64,000 bases of DNA from Haloferax marisrubri (GTDB taxonomy: Archaea; Halobacteriota; Halobacteria; Halobacteriales; Haloferacaceae): contig NZ_LOPW02000004.1 in the NCBI RefSeq assembly GCF_001469875.2, positions 306,516-370,515 of the forward strand, given 5' to 3'. A program made the position numbers and the translations under genes. This document shows positions 9,216 to 18,748 of this stretch, piece after piece; within the stretch, counting starts at the first letter, position 1, and every line of letters starts with the position of its first letter. The notes below the pieces were generated by a model, which saw only the letters and a list, made by a program, of their open reading frames with translations, was not told where the DNA came from and made no database searches.

Positions 9216-9635
9216 TCACTCGTTGAGTTCGAACGCCCGTCTGACAAGCGCCCGTTCGGTCTCGTAGGTGAGTCGCTGGAGGGCCTCAACCGGGGTGACC
9301 CACTGGCGCGCGTCGACCTCACCGTCGGGTTCGAACGGATGCTCGTCGGCGACGCGCATGTGCCAGACGAACACGCCCTTCGGTCCGCTCGGCGCGCCCG
9401 CGTCGTCCGGGACGCGGTACTCGTAGCGCCCGGCGAACCGCCCGCAGTCGACCGCACAGCGCGTCTCCTCGCGGACCTCCCTGACGGCGGTCTCGACCAG
9501 CGTCTCGCCGGGTTCGAGTTTCCCCTTCGGGAGCGACCAGTCGTCGTAATGCGGCCGGTGGACGAGACAGAGTCGGCCGTCGTCGCGGCGGAGGAGGCCG
9601 CCGGCCGCGAACGTCAGGGTCGGGGGTTGAGACAC
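9216..9635 (-). CDS. NUDIX hydrolase
   Basis: A 139-residue NUDIX protein. The Nudix box GX5EX7REUXEE is complete: G38, E44, R52-E53 and E56-E57, in the sequence GKLEPGETLV plus REVREET. The short length and the DDWSLPKGKLEPGE lead-in resemble diadenosine tetraphosphatase (Ap4A) type enzymes. It is transcribed toward the TauE gene and lies six bases beyond the uvrB stop on the same strand, so it is probably in an operon with uvrB. That pairing may point to nucleotide-pool cleaning, which is inference. Confidence 0.9.
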   Translation of the reverse strand: MSQPPTLTFAAGGLLRRDDGRLCLVHRPHYDDWSLPKGKLEPGETLVETAVREVREETRCAVDCGRFAGRYEYRVPDDAGAPSGPKGVFVWHMRVADEHPFEPDGEVDARQWVTPVEALQRLTYETERALVRRAFELNE

Positions 9636-9641
9636 GGCCGG

Positions 9642-11732
9642 TCAGAACTCGTCCGGCGGCGTCAGGCCGTCGTCGCCGTCGTGTTCGTCGGGGTACTCGG
9701 GCGCGACGCCGTCTTCGAGCGCGTCCACGTCGAACTCGCGGCGGAGGTTCTGGATGCGGTCGCGGATGTCCGCGGCGAGTTCGAACTCGAGGTTGTCGGC
9801 GGCCTCCTGCATCCGGTCTTCGAGGAAGGCTATCTGTTCGACCGCCTCGTCGGCGTCGGCGGGGGCGTCGCCGGAGACGCCGCGGGTGTCGGTCTTGCTC
9901 CCCGGCAGGTTCGTCTCGCCGACCTCCTTTTCGATGGTCGTCGGGGTGTAGCCGTGTTCCTCGTTGAACTCCTGTTGGATGCGGCGGCGGCGCTGGGTCT
10001 CGGAGATGGCGGCCTCCATCGCGTCCGTCATCTCGTCGGCGTAGAGCACGACCTCGCCGTTGACGTTGCGGGCGGCGCGGCCCATCGTCTGGACGAGCGT
10101 GGTCTCGGAGCGCAGGAACCCCTGCTGGTCGGCGTCGAGGATGGCGACCAGCGAGACTTCGGGGATGTCGAGGCCCTCCCGGAGGAGGTTGATGCCGACG
10201 AGCACGTCGATGTCGCCGAGGCGGAGCGACCGGATGAGTTCGTGGCGTTCGAGCGTGTCGGTCTCGTCGTGCATGTAGGCCACGTCGACGCCGGCCTCTT
10301 CGAGGTACTCGGTGAGGTCCTCGGCCATCCGCTTCGTGAGCGTCGTGACGAGCACGCGCTCGTCGCGGTCGATGCGCTCGTCGATGCGGGCCATCAGGTC
10401 GTCGACCTGCCCGGTCGCCTCCGTCACCTCGACTTTCGGGTCCACGAGGTGGGTCGGCCGGACGATTTGCTCGACGATTTGGTCGGAGTGCTCGCGCTCG
10501 TAGTCGCCGGGCGTCGCGGAGACGAAAAGCGCCTGTCCGACGGTCTCTTCGAACTCCTCGAAGGTGAGCGGGCGGTTGTCGTATGCCGTCGGCAGGCGGA
10601 AGCCGTTCTCGACCAGCGAGTCCTTTCGGGACTTGTCGCCGGCGTACTGACCCTTAATCTGCGGGAGCGTGACGTGCGACTCGTCGATGACCGTGAGGAA
10701 GTCGTCGGGGAAGTAGTCGAGGAGCGTGTAGGGCGCGTCGCCGGGTTCGCGGTCCGAGAGGTGGACCGAGTAGTTCTCGATGCCGGAGCAATGGCCCGTC
10801 TCGCGGAGCATCTCGATGTCGAAGGTGGTGCGCTCTTCGATGCGCTGGGCGGCCACGAGGTCGCCCTGTCGCTGGAAGTGCTTCACCCGCTGTTCCATCA
10901 GCTCCTCGATTTCCGAGATTGCGCCTTCGAGCTGTTCTTCGGGGATGGAGTAGTGTTCCGCCGGGTGGACGAGGACCGCCGGTTCCGACGACTTGACCTC
11001 GCCCTCCAGCGGGTCGAGCTTCAGCATCCGGTCGATTTCGTCGCCCCAGAACTCGATGCGGACGGCGTAGCGGCCGTACATCGGGAACACCTCGACGGTG
11101 TCGCCGCGGACGCGGAACGTGCCCTGCCGGAAGTCCACGTCGTTGCGCTCGTAGTTGAGGTCGACGAGCGCGCCGAGCAGTTCGTCGCGGTCCATCTGCT
11201 GGCCGACCTCCAGTCGGAGGGACATGTCGGTGTAGTTCTTCGGGTCGCCGAGGCCGTAGATGGCGGACACCGAGGCGACGACGATGACGTCGTCGCGGGT
11301 GAGAAGCGACCGGGTCGCGGAGTGGCGGAGCCGGTCGATTTCCTCGTTTATCGACATGTCCTTGTCGATGTAGGTGTCGGTCTGTTCGATGTACGCCTCG
11401 GGCTGGTAGTAGTCGTAGTAGGAGACGAAGTACTCGACCGCGTTGTCGGGGAACAGTCCCTTGAACTCCTCGTACAACTGGGCGGCGAGCGTCTTGTTGT
11501 GCGCGAGGACGAGCGTCGGCTTCTGAATCTCCTCGACCACCCACGAGACGGTGTTCGTTTTGCCGGAACCGGTGACACCGAGCAGGGTCTGCACGTCGGC
11601 ACCCTCGCGGAAGCCGCGGGCCAGCGCCTCGATTGCCTCGGGTTGGTCGCCCGCGGGGTCGAAGGGGGCGTCGACGCGGAATTCGCGGTCTGCGTCGGGT
11701 CTGTCGGCGGACAGGGGACCGGACTCGCTCAT
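9642..11732 (-). CDS. uvrB: Excinuclease ABC subunit UvrB
   Basis: 696 residues, normal for UvrB, the damage-verifying helicase-like subunit that loads UvrC in nucleotide excision repair. It shows [15 protein letters not shown] near the N-terminus, the Walker A region [10 protein letters not shown], the beta-hairpin region [20 protein letters not shown] that clamps damaged DNA, DESH ([11 protein letters not shown]), and a C-terminal UVR domain ([20 protein letters not shown]) that binds UvrC. The ATG at 11732 is chosen over an upstream ATG at 11861 because the added segment is basic and unlike the family. UvrC is at 49.5 kb; UvrA is not in the window. Confidence 0.97.
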   Translation of the reverse strand: MSESGPLSADRPDADREFRVDAPFDPAGDQPEAIEALARGFREGADVQTLLGVTGSGKTNTVSWVVEEIQKPTLVLAHNKTLAAQLYEEFKGLFPDNAVEYFVSYYDYYQPEAYIEQTDTYIDKDMSINEEIDRLRHSATRSLLTRDDVIVVASVSAIYGLGDPKNYTDMSLRLEVGQQMDRDELLGALVDLNYERNDVDFRQGTFRVRGDTVEVFPMYGRYAVRIEFWGDEIDRMLKLDPLEGEVKSSEPAVLVHPAEHYSIPEEQLEGAISEIEELMEQRVKHFQRQGDLVAAQRIEERTTFDIEMLRETGHCSGIENYSVHLSDREPGDAPYTLLDYFPDDFLTVIDESHVTLPQIKGQYAGDKSRKDSLVENGFRLPTAYDNRPLTFEEFEETVGQALFVSATPGDYEREHSDQIVEQIVRPTHLVDPKVEVTEATGQVDDLMARIDERIDRDERVLVTTLTKRMAEDLTEYLEEAGVDVAYMHDETDTLERHELIRSLRLGDIDVLVGINLLREGLDIPEVSLVAILDADQQGFLRSETTLVQTMGRAARNVNGEVVLYADEMTDAMEAAISETQRRRRIQQEFNEEHGYTPTTIEKEVGETNLPGSKTDTRGVSGDAPADADEAVEQIAFLEDRMQEAADNLEFELAADIRDRIQNLRREFDVDALEDGVAPEYPDEHDGDDGLTPPDEF

Positions 11733-11820
11733 TGTCCGTCCTTGGGTCGCGGCGTACTTGAGCGAGGCGGTGCTTGTCGTCGGAGGAACGGTTTTGGGCC
11801 GGGCTGTCGAACAGTTCGGT

Positions 11821-12090
11821 ATGACGCGAGCCGAACTCGAACGCGCGAGCAACCTGCTCAAGGACGCCGCCGAGGCGACCGAGGGCGACGTGCAGGAGCG
11901 ACTCTACGAACAGTCCGACCAGCTCGCGAAGCTGGCGACGCGCGAGCAGGGACCGGACCACGGGCGACTGGCCCGCCACATGACGGTCCTCCACGAACTC
12001 GCCGAAGACCTCGACGGCGACGTCGCCGAGACGGTCCGCGAGGCCCGAAGCGAGGTCCTCGAATACCGCAAGGGCGTCCCCGGCGTCTGA
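11821..12090 (+). CDS. Small alpha-helical haloarchaeal protein (DUF7553-like)
   Basis: 89 residues beginning [20 protein letters not shown], highly charged and predicted almost entirely helical. It looks like a short helical bundle with regular hydrophobic spacing and the central segment [14 protein letters not shown]. The ATG at 11821 begins the halophilic-looking part; the long in-frame upstream extension is Ser/Arg-rich antisense of uvrB. It fits small haloarchaeal proteins filed as DUF7553 (from memory). It is divergent from uvrB, 88 bp away. Function unknown. Confidence 0.75.
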   Translation: MTRAELERASNLLKDAAEATEGDVQERLYEQSDQLAKLATREQGPDHGRLARHMTVLHELAEDLDGDVAETVREARSEVLEYRKGVPGV

Positions 12091-12103
12091 CGACCGTCTG
12101 ACA

Positions 12104-12125
12104 AACCCCCTCGTTTCTACTGGAA
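12104..12125 (+). promoter_or_regulatory. ORB-like element (distal)
   Basis: Contains a run of C, then ctcgtttctactgga. This closely follows the origin-recognition-box pattern at 40791-40813 (cccc, ttcgtttc, then gtgga). It lies between two convergent genes, about 28 kb from the origin. Binding by an Orc protein is inferred only from similarity. Confidence 0.4.
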
Positions 12126-12230
12126 CTCTCCCGTTACGCCGCGCGTCGGCGCTGTCGGCGCTCGGCGAACGAAATCTCAAATTCGACGCCGAGTGGGTCG
12201 CTCCGCGACCCCGAGTGTGAGAAGAGTGAG

Positions 12231-12830
12231 TTAGCAGACGTTCTTCGGCTTGACGCCCATGCCTTCGAGCGTCTCGACGTACTCGTCGTAGGCGGCTTCG
12301 ACCACCGCGTCGGCGGCCTCGCGGGCGACGGCGTCGTCTTCGACGAGGTCGGAGATGGCGGCTTCGAGCGTGTCGAGTTGGTCGTTGAGGTCGGACTTGA
12401 GCGTGCGGAAGTCGTTGGCGGCCATCGGGTCCGCGTCGCCGACGAAGAAGCCGACCATCTGCTCGACGGTCTTCAGCGACACGAGCGCGCGGGCGAGCGC
12501 GCCGCCGAGGCGGCCGTCGGTCGTCTCGAACTCGGCGAGCACGTCGTAGACGTTCGGCTTCGAGCCGTCTGACTCCGCGCCGACGGTCTCGGCGTGCTCG
12601 CGGGCGGTGTCGGCTAGGTCCGAAAAGAGCGCGGCGGCCTCGTCGTTCGGTTCGTCGTCCGCCCACCAGTCGAACAGGTCGGCGGCGGCGGCGGCCTCGG
12701 CGGCGGCGGCCGCGCGGACCGCGTCGCCGTCCATCTCGCCGCCGGTGACGGCGTACAGCGCCTTCGAGGAACCGAGTCGGGAAAGCGGCGTCTCGTGGTC
12801 GTCGCGGAGGGTGTCGAGGAGTTCGGTCAT
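12231..12830 (-). CDS. Uncharacterised alpha-helical haloarchaeal protein
   Basis: 199 residues starting MTELLDTLRDDHETPLSRLG. It is acidic, Ala-rich and predicted all-helical, with a middle segment AALFSDLADTAREHAETVG and a C-terminal ending GMGVKPKNVC that carries its only cysteine. The helical layout recalls ferritin/rubrerythrin-like bundles, but no metal-ligand ExxH set is convincing. Databases may label relatives transcription antitermination protein, without a motif I can see here. The ATG at 12830 is used; the long upstream extension is Arg/Glu-rich shadow. It is divergent from the fatty-acid transporter gene, 183 bp away. Confidence 0.8.
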   Translation of the reverse strand: MTELLDTLRDDHETPLSRLGSSKALYAVTGGEMDGDAVRAAAAAEAAAAADLFDWWADDEPNDEAAALFSDLADTAREHAETVGAESDGSKPNVYDVLAEFETTDGRLGGALARALVSLKTVEQMVGFFVGDADPMAANDFRTLKSDLNDQLDTLEAAISDLVEDDAVAREAADAVVEAAYDEYVETLEGMGVKPKNVC

Positions 12831-12970
12831 ACGCCCCCGTATGTCCGTCTCGGGTTTGTACCCATCGGCGGCGGCGAGTCCGGCGCGAGTCTGCGACGGC
12901 CGGGAGCGCTCGGTTCGACGGCCGACGGGCCGCCGGTTCGTGACATTCAACCGAGCCGAACCCGTCCGAA

Positions 12971-13002
12971 TATTAAACATTATATATTGTATTATCATGA
13001 AG
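12971..13002 (+). promoter_or_regulatory. AT-rich promoter of the fatty-acid transporter gene
   Basis: A strongly AT-rich block (tattaaacattatatattg and beyond) ends about 12 bp before the ATG at 13014. It contains several possible TATA boxes. Its 5' part is at leaderless spacing from the start. Confidence 0.5.
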
Positions 13003-13013
13003 TAACCCGGACT

Positions 13014-14456
13014 ATGACAAACGCTATCAGGCAGGCGGCGGAGCGCAGTTCGAAACTGGTCGAACAGTACCTCCCCGACGCGTTCCTGTTCGCCATCATC
13101 CTCACGGGCGTGGCGTTCGTGCTGGCGCTGGTCTCGGTCGCGCCGGGCGAGGATGTCGGAATGGTAGGGCACGCCGGAAACCTGCTTCTCGACGGCTGGT
13201 ACGGCGGCTTCTGGAACCTGCTTTCGTTCGGGATGCAGATGACGCTCATCCTGATGACGGGCTACGCGCTCGCGCAGACGAAGCCCGTTGACTGGCTCCT
13301 GACGCGACTCGCGGGCGTCCCGAACACCGAGCGGGGCGCGGCCGCGATGGTGCCGGTCGTCGCCGCCGGGGCGTCGTTCGTCCACTGGGGACTCGGTCTC
13401 GTCGTCGGGGCGCTGTTCGCCCGGAAGATAGCGACCGAGATGCGCGGCATCGACTTCCCCATCGTCGTCGCCGGCGCGTACTCCGGGTTCGTCGTCTGGC
13501 ACGGCGGCCTCGCGGGGTCGATTCCGCTGTTGTTGAACACCGAGGGGAACTTCCTCATCGAGGCGGGCATCCTCGACACGACGTTCGGCACCGGCGGGAC
13601 CATCTTCACCGTCGCCAACCTCGTGTTGGTCGTCGCGGTCGGCTTCCTCTTCCTGCCGGCGCTGTTCGCGCTCATGTACCCGAGTGACGACGCGAAGAAG
13701 ACGCCCATCGACCCCGCGGAGTTCGAGGCGGCGACCGACGGCGGCGAGCAGGCGACCGGCGGGTGGGCCTCCACGGCCGTCCCCGAGGACGCCTCGCTCG
13801 CGACGCGCATCGAGCACTCGCTCGGCATCGGCGTGGCAATCGGCCTCGTCGGCCTGCTCGCGGTCGGCCTGTACTTCTTCGAGGGAATCCAGAACGGGAC
13901 GATGCCGTGGAACAACCTCAACCTGAACATCGTCAACTTCGGCTTCCTCTTCCTCGGCCTGCTGTTCCACGGGACGCCCAAGGCGTACATCGAGGCCATC
14001 GTCGAGGCCGTCGAGAACGTCTGGGGTATCATCCTCCAGTTCCCGTTCTACGCGGGCATCATGGGCATCATGGCCTACGCGCCGGAGGGCTCCGTCAGCC
14101 TCGCCACGCAAATCGCACAGGGCATGGTCGCCGTCGCGCCCGACGGGACGCTCCCGGCGTTCGCCTTCTTCACGGCCGGTCTCGTGAACTTCTTCGTCCC
14201 CTCCGGCGGTGGCGAGTGGGCCGTCATCGGCGAGACGCTCGTCACGGCCGCGAAGGCGTCCGGCGAGTCCATCCCGCGGGTCGCCGTCGCCGCCTCGTGG
14301 GGCGACGCGTGGACCAACATGATTCAGCCCTTCTGGGCCATCCCGCTGCTCTCCATCAGCGGCCTGTCCGTCCGCGACATCATGGGCTACTGCGTGATGG
14401 TGCTTCTCGGCGCGGGCGTGCTCGTCGCCGTCGGTATCAGCGTCCTACCGATGTAA
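13014..14456 (+). CDS. Short-chain fatty acid transporter (AtoE/TIGR00366 family)
   Basis: 480 residues with about 12 membrane segments, first MTNAIRQAAERSSKLVEQYLPD and then the hydrophobic helix FLFAIILTGVAFVLALVSV. Family signatures include FVHWGLGLVVGALFARKIA, VVWHGGLAGSIPLLLN and NFFVPSGGGEWAVIGE. AtoE-like proteins import short-chain fatty acids such as acetoacetate or butyrate. The central cytoplasmic loop (about residues 220-265) is acidic. The ATG at 13014 is chosen because upstream in-frame sequence is non-halophilic. No catabolic genes are adjacent, so the substrate is a family inference. Confidence 0.9.
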   Translation: MTNAIRQAAERSSKLVEQYLPDAFLFAIILTGVAFVLALVSVAPGEDVGMVGHAGNLLLDGWYGGFWNLLSFGMQMTLILMTGYALAQTKPVDWLLTRLAGVPNTERGAAAMVPVVAAGASFVHWGLGLVVGALFARKIATEMRGIDFPIVVAGAYSGFVVWHGGLAGSIPLLLNTEGNFLIEAGILDTTFGTGGTIFTVANLVLVVAVGFLFLPALFALMYPSDDAKKTPIDPAEFEAATDGGEQATGGWASTAVPEDASLATRIEHSLGIGVAIGLVGLLAVGLYFFEGIQNGTMPWNNLNLNIVNFGFLFLGLLFHGTPKAYIEAIVEAVENVWGIILQFPFYAGIMGIMAYAPEGSVSLATQIAQGMVAVAPDGTLPAFAFFTAGLVNFFVPSGGGEWAVIGETLVTAAKASGESIPRVAVAASWGDAWTNMIQPFWAIPLLSISGLSVRDIMGYCVMVLLGAGVLVAVGISVLPM

Positions 14457-14509
14457 CCCGCAAAAAGAAACCGTACAGTCGGGTCCGACTCGAACCGAGA
14501 CGAGGCGGC

Positions 14510-15370
14510 TCAGTTACCCTTTTCGACGGGCGCGCCGACGAGGTTGCCCCACTCCGTCCACGAGCCGTCGTAGTTGGTGACGTTCTCGTAGCCGAGGAGT
14601 TCGTGAAGGGCGAACCACGCGATGGACGAGCGCTCGCCGATGCGGCAGTAGGCGATGGTGGACTCGTCGCCTTCGATGCCCTGGTCCGCGTAGAGGTCGC
14701 GGAGTTCGTCGGCGGACTTGAAGGTGCCGTCGTCGTTGACGGTCGCGGCCCACGAGATGTTGCTCGCGCCGGGGATGTGGCCGCCGCGCTGAGCGGTCTC
14801 CTGCAGTCCCGGGGGCGCGAGAATCTCGCCGGAGAACTCTTCGGGCGAGCGAACGTCGACGAGGGGAAGGCCCTTGTCGACCGCCTTCTCGACGTCGTCG
14901 CGGTACGCGCGGATGTCCTCGAAGGGACCCTTGGCGGTGTAGTCTTGCTCCGGGAAGGACGGGACTTCGTCGGTCGTCGGATAGTCGTTGTCGACCCAGT
15001 AGTCGCGGCCACCGTTCATCAGGTGAACGTCCTCGTGGCCGTAGTACTTGAACTGCCAATAGGTGTAGGCGGCGAACCAGTTGGAGTTGTCGCCGTAGAG
15101 GACGACCGTGGAGTCCTCGGAGATACCGTGCGAGCCGAGGAGGTCCTCGAAGTCCTCCTTGGTCAGCACGTCGCGGGTCGTCTGGTCCTGCAGCTGGGAC
15201 TCCCAGTTGAACCCGATGGCACCGGGGGCGTGGCTCTCGTCGTACGCCTCGGTGTCCACGTCCACTTCGACGAGTCGGTACGCCGCGTCATCGCTCTGGA
15301 ACTCGTCGAGGTGGCTCTCCACCCAGTCCGCAGAGACGAGTACGTCCTTCGCGTAATCGGAGTTTGACAT
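14510..15370 (-). CDS. tssA: Thiosulfate sulfurtransferase (two-domain rhodanese)
   Basis: 286 residues in two rhodanese domains. The N-terminal domain (about 10-145) lacks the catalytic cysteine (LYGDNSNWFAAYTYWQ). The C-terminal domain (about 160-285) has the active-site loop YCRIGERSS with C242. It should transfer sulfane sulfur from thiosulfate to cyanide or another acceptor. The ATG at 15370 gives MSNSDYAKDVLV; an upstream ATG adds a basic stretch. It is divergent from a second rhodanese starting at 15622. The symbol follows Haloferax usage from memory. Confidence 0.92.
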   Translation of the reverse strand: MSNSDYAKDVLVSADWVESHLDEFQSDDAAYRLVEVDVDTEAYDESHAPGAIGFNWESQLQDQTTRDVLTKEDFEDLLGSHGISEDSTVVLYGDNSNWFAAYTYWQFKYYGHEDVHLMNGGRDYWVDNDYPTTDEVPSFPEQDYTAKGPFEDIRAYRDDVEKAVDKGLPLVDVRSPEEFSGEILAPPGLQETAQRGGHIPGASNISWAATVNDDGTFKSADELRDLYADQGIEGDESTIAYCRIGERSSIAWFALHELLGYENVTNYDGSWTEWGNLVGAPVEKGN

Positions 15371-15591
15371 CGCATCTCTTCGTACAACAGGAAGGCCCAT
15401 AACTCTCACAGCGACGGCATGTACGGCCTGACCTCGGGTGATGCGGCAATATTATCCCAAATATGGCGGGAGAGACGGCGAAAGTGGCTCGGAGAACGGC
15501 CGTCTCGGACGATTTCAACCCGGTATCCGACGAAACCAGCAACAACATCCGCTACCCAGGACACGTGGCGAGGGGTGCGAGGAGGGGCGGA

Positions 15592-15599
15592 CCTAAATC
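15592..15599 (+). promoter_or_regulatory. TATA-like box of the second rhodanese gene
   Basis: cctaaatc stands out in a GC-rich stretch about 25-30 bp before the ATG at 15622, fitting a leaderless start there. Confidence 0.45.
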
Positions 15600-15621
15600 C
15601 GCGGCCCGGAAACGTGGGGAC

Positions 15622-16398
15622 ATGGTAGACGTGGTCTCTTCGACGTGGCTCGCTGACCGACTCGGCGACGTGCGCGTGGTGGACGTGCGCGACGGCTGGG
15701 AGTTCGACGGCATCGGGCACCTCCCCGGCGCGGTGTCGATACCCTTTGACAAGTTCCGGAGCGCCGACGGCGACGTGGGAATGCTCCCCGGCCGCGACGC
15801 GTGGACCGACCTCCTGTCGGGCGCGGGCGTCGCGGCCGACGACGACGTGGTCGCCTACGACGACACCCACGGCGTCTTCGCGGCCCGCTTTCTCGTGACC
15901 GCGCTCCTCTACGGGCACGACCCCGAGCGACTCCACCTCCTCGACGGCGACTTCAGCGCGTGGAACCGCGAGCGCGAGACGACGACCGAGGCGACCGAGG
16001 TCGAGGGAACGGTCTACGAGATAACCGAGCCGGCCGAGACGCCGCTCGTGGACTTCGAGGCCGTCGAGGCCGCGCTCGACGACCCGGAGACCGTCATCGT
16101 GGACACCCGCGACCCCGCGGAGTACGACGAGGGCCACCTCCCCGGCGCGGTCAACTTGGACTGGCGCGAACTCGTCGACGACGAGACGCGCGGGCTGAAG
16201 CCGCGGGACGAACTCGACTCGATTCTGGACGCCGCGGGCGTCACCCCGGACCGGCGGGTCGTCCTCTACTGCAACACCGCCCGGCGCATCAGCCACACCT
16301 ACGTCGTGCTCTCGCACCTCGGCTACGACGACGTGGCGTTCTACGAGGGCAGTCTCACCGAGTGGGAGGAACGCGACGGCGCGGTCGTTGAGGGCTGA
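15622..16398 (+). CDS. tssB: Thiosulfate sulfurtransferase (two-domain rhodanese, second copy)
   Basis: 258 residues, also two rhodanese domains. The first (about 5-120) carries VDVRDGWEFDGIGHLPGAV and has no cysteine at the catalytic place (VAYDDTHGVFAARF). The second (about 140-258) has VDTRDPAEYDEGHLPGAVN and the active loop LYCNTARRISH with C217. Its loop differs from that of the divergent neighbour (CRIGERS), suggesting a different acceptor or donor. The start is fixed by the TATA-like box and by the abrupt change of composition upstream. Confidence 0.92.
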   Translation: MVDVVSSTWLADRLGDVRVVDVRDGWEFDGIGHLPGAVSIPFDKFRSADGDVGMLPGRDAWTDLLSGAGVAADDDVVAYDDTHGVFAARFLVTALLYGHDPERLHLLDGDFSAWNRERETTTEATEVEGTVYEITEPAETPLVDFEAVEAALDDPETVIVDTRDPAEYDEGHLPGAVNLDWRELVDDETRGLKPRDELDSILDAAGVTPDRRVVLYCNTARRISHTYVVLSHLGYDDVAFYEGSLTEWEERDGAVVEG

Positions 16399-16407
16399 CG
16401 GACGAGA

Positions 16408-17463
16408 TTACGGAGAATGCGGCTCGGCCGCGTCGTCGCCGGTGCCGTCACCGTCCGCAGTCTCGCCGACCTCGCCGTCATCGACGCGTAACTCCGCGCC
16501 GAGCAGGTCCACGGACTCCGCGAGGAGGGCGACGACGAGCGGCCCGGCGATGATGCCGACCGGTCCGAGGCTGAGCAGGCCGCCGACGAAGCCGACGAAG
16601 TAGAGGCTCCCCGGCAGGTCGGCGGTCTCCTTGGCGAGTCGCGGGCGAATCAGGATGTCCGGGAGCCACGCGACCGCGAACCCGCCGACAGCGACGACGA
16701 GCGCGGCGGCGACGAGGTCGCCGACGGCGACGTGGTAGACGGCCATCGCCGCGAGCAGGAAACTCGGGCCGACGATGGGGATGAACTGGAGGACCGCCGC
16801 GACCGTGGCGAGCGTGACGACGTAGTCGTAGCCGAGCGCCCAGAAGGCGACGAGCGCGATGGCGAACGTGCCGACGGCGGTCGCCGCCTGCAGGACGTAG
16901 ATGGCGAACAGCGTCTCGCGGGCCCGCGTGTCGAGCGAGGTGGCCGCCTCGCGGTAGTCGGCCGGGACCAACGCGAGGAGCGTTCGGCCGACAGCGTCGC
17001 CGCTCAGGAGGAGCGCGAACACGAGGAAGCCGAACAGCGTGAGTTTGATGAGGACCACGGGCGCGGCGGTGGCGGCGGCGCGGCCGACCGACTGGAGCAG
17101 GTCGAGGCCGACCGCGACCACGTCGTCGAGCGTCACCGTCTCGACCATCCCGAGGAACTCGACGGTCACCACGTCGGGGAGGAGCGCCGCGAGTTCGAGG
17201 ATGTCGCTCAGTCGGAGGAAGACGATGACGACGAGCGGCGCGAGCACGACGCCGACGCCGAGCGCCGCGACGACGGTGGCGACGAGGCTGGCGACCCATC
17301 GGGAGGCTCCGCGCGCTTCGAGGCGTCGCCTGAGCGGGACGAGCAGATAGGCGACGGTGATGGCGAAAAACACCGTCGCCAGCACGTCCGCGAGTATGAC
17401 CGCCGCGAGCAGCGCGAACAGGGCGAGCACGCCGCCGAGGACGTACGGACGAGAAGCAGTCAT
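16408..17463 (-). CDS. AI-2E family transporter (membrane permease)
   Basis: 351 residues with about eight membrane helices and the family end segment GVIGIIAGPLVVALLAES-like (here LGPVGIIAGPLVVALLAESV). It opens with MTASRPYVLGGVLALFALLA. Family members are exporters or antiporters of small molecules; the AI-2 name comes from E. coli TqsA and need not hold in archaea. The C-terminal tail (about 320-351) is acidic. It is convergent with the second rhodanese, ending nine bases from its stop, and divergent from the thiamine importer operon. Confidence 0.88.
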   Translation of the reverse strand: MTASRPYVLGGVLALFALLAAVILADVLATVFFAITVAYLLVPLRRRLEARGASRWVASLVATVVAALGVGVVLAPLVVIVFLRLSDILELAALLPDVVTVEFLGMVETVTLDDVVAVGLDLLQSVGRAAATAAPVVLIKLTLFGFLVFALLLSGDAVGRTLLALVPADYREAATSLDTRARETLFAIYVLQAATAVGTFAIALVAFWALGYDYVVTLATVAAVLQFIPIVGPSFLLAAMAVYHVAVGDLVAAALVVAVGGFAVAWLPDILIRPRLAKETADLPGSLYFVGFVGGLLSLGPVGIIAGPLVVALLAESVDLLGAELRVDDGEVGETADGDGTGDDAAEPHSP

Positions 17464-17593
17464 CTCCGATGATACTCCCGCCGAGGATAAAGTCGTTCTC
17501 CCGTGACGGGCCTCGAAACCGACGGATTCGGCCGTTTACTCGACCTCACGAACATCACTCCCGTTAAGTACCACAGAGTGCAACAACCGAGTA

Positions 17594-18739
17594 ATGAGAC
17601 GACGCACCTTCCTGAAGGCCGCCGGGGCGGGGGGAGTCTCCGCGCTCCTCGCCGGCTGTACCGGGACCGGCGGCGAGCAGACGACGACTGAGGCTTCGGG
17701 CGACGCGACCGAGACGACCGCGACCGCGACGACGACCGAAGGGACCACCGCGGGCGGCGAGTCGCCGACGCTCACCGTCGGTACCTACGGCTCGTTCGTC
17801 GACGCGCCGAGTTCGAGCCCCGGGCCGTGGCTGAAAGAGGCGTTCGAGTCCGAGTTCGACGCGACCCTGGAGTGGCAGACCCCCGATTCGGGCGTGAACC
17901 ACTACATCGAGCGCGCCCTCCGCGGCGTCGAGTCCGGCGCGGACCTCTACGTCGGCCTCGACGCGCAGATGCTCGTCCGCATCGACGAGAACCTCGACGA
18001 GGCGCTGTTTTCGCCCGCTGAGGGGCTGTCCCGACTCGGCGACGTGAACGAGCAACTGAACTTCGACCCGCAGGGCCGCGCGGTCCCCTACGACACGGGC
18101 TACATCTCGCTCGTCTACGACGAGACCTACGACGACGGCGACTTCGTCGCCCCCGAGACGTTCGACGACCTGCTGGAGTCCGAGTACGCGGGCGCGCTCC
18201 TCGCGCAGAACCCCACGTCGTCGGCGACGGGGCAGGCGTTCCTGCTTCACACCATCGACGCCAAGGGCGAAGACGGCTACCTCGACTACTGGGCGAGCCT
18301 GAAGGAAAACGACGTCCGCGTCCTCGGCAACTGGGAGGACTCCTACAACGCCTACTCGAACGGGGAGGCCCCGATGGTCGTCTCGTACTCGACCGACCAG
18401 GTGTACGCCGCCGAGTCCGGCGAGGACATGGCGCAACACCAGATTCGCTTCCTGAACGACCAGGGCTACGCCAACCCCGAGGGGATGGCACCCTTCGCCG
18501 ACGCGTCGAACCCCGACCTCGCCGCCGAGTTCATGGACTTCATGCTCCGACCCGAGGTGCAGGCCGAAATCGCCGTCCGCAACGTCCAGTTCCCGGCGAC
18601 GACCACCGCGGAACTGCCCGAGGACTTCGCGCAGTACGCACAGGAGCCGCCGGAAGCCGTCACGTTCTCCTACGACCGGCTTCAGAACAACCTGAGTGAC
18701 TGGACCGACGCCTGGGCCCGCGAGTTCGCCAGCAAGTGA
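17594..18739 (+). CDS. tbpA: Thiamine-type ABC transporter substrate-binding lipoprotein
   Basis: 381 residues. The N-terminus MRRRTFLKAAGAGG plus LLAGC is a Tat-type twin-arginine signal with a lipobox; C22 would be the lipidated cysteine. A Thr-rich linker (about 23-55) follows, typical of haloarchaeal lipoproteins. The body matches the thiamine/TPP-binding branch of iron- and thiamine-type binding proteins (LTVGTYGSF, AVPYDTGYISLVYDE, VVSYSTDQVYA). It heads an operon with permease and ATPase genes. No THI-box/TPP riboswitch was recognised upstream. Thiamine as substrate is a family-level inference. Confidence 0.88.
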   Translation: MRRRTFLKAAGAGGVSALLAGCTGTGGEQTTTEASGDATETTATATTTEGTTAGGESPTLTVGTYGSFVDAPSSSPGPWLKEAFESEFDATLEWQTPDSGVNHYIERALRGVESGADLYVGLDAQMLVRIDENLDEALFSPAEGLSRLGDVNEQLNFDPQGRAVPYDTGYISLVYDETYDDGDFVAPETFDDLLESEYAGALLAQNPTSSATGQAFLLHTIDAKGEDGYLDYWASLKENDVRVLGNWEDSYNAYSNGEAPMVVSYSTDQVYAAESGEDMAQHQIRFLNDQGYANPEGMAPFADASNPDLAAEFMDFMLRPEVQAEIAVRNVQFPATTTAELPEDFAQYAQEPPEAVTFSYDRLQNNLSDWTDAWAREFASK

Positions 18740-18748
18740 GGTGAGCCG

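Noticed and set aside
9147-12101. A 984-codon open frame on the plus strand
   Set aside because: It lies antisense to uvrB and the NUDIX gene, has repetitive Val/Asp/Glu/Arg composition typical of reverse frames in GC-rich DNA, and shows no motif.
15438-15468. AT-rich inverted repeat between the two rhodanese genes (caatattat and aatatgg parts)
   Set aside because: Short arms and not at promoter spacing from either start; could be chance.
17464-17593. TPP riboswitch before the thiamine-type importer
   Set aside because: The conserved riboswitch core segments were not found, and the short gap holds mainly a promoter.
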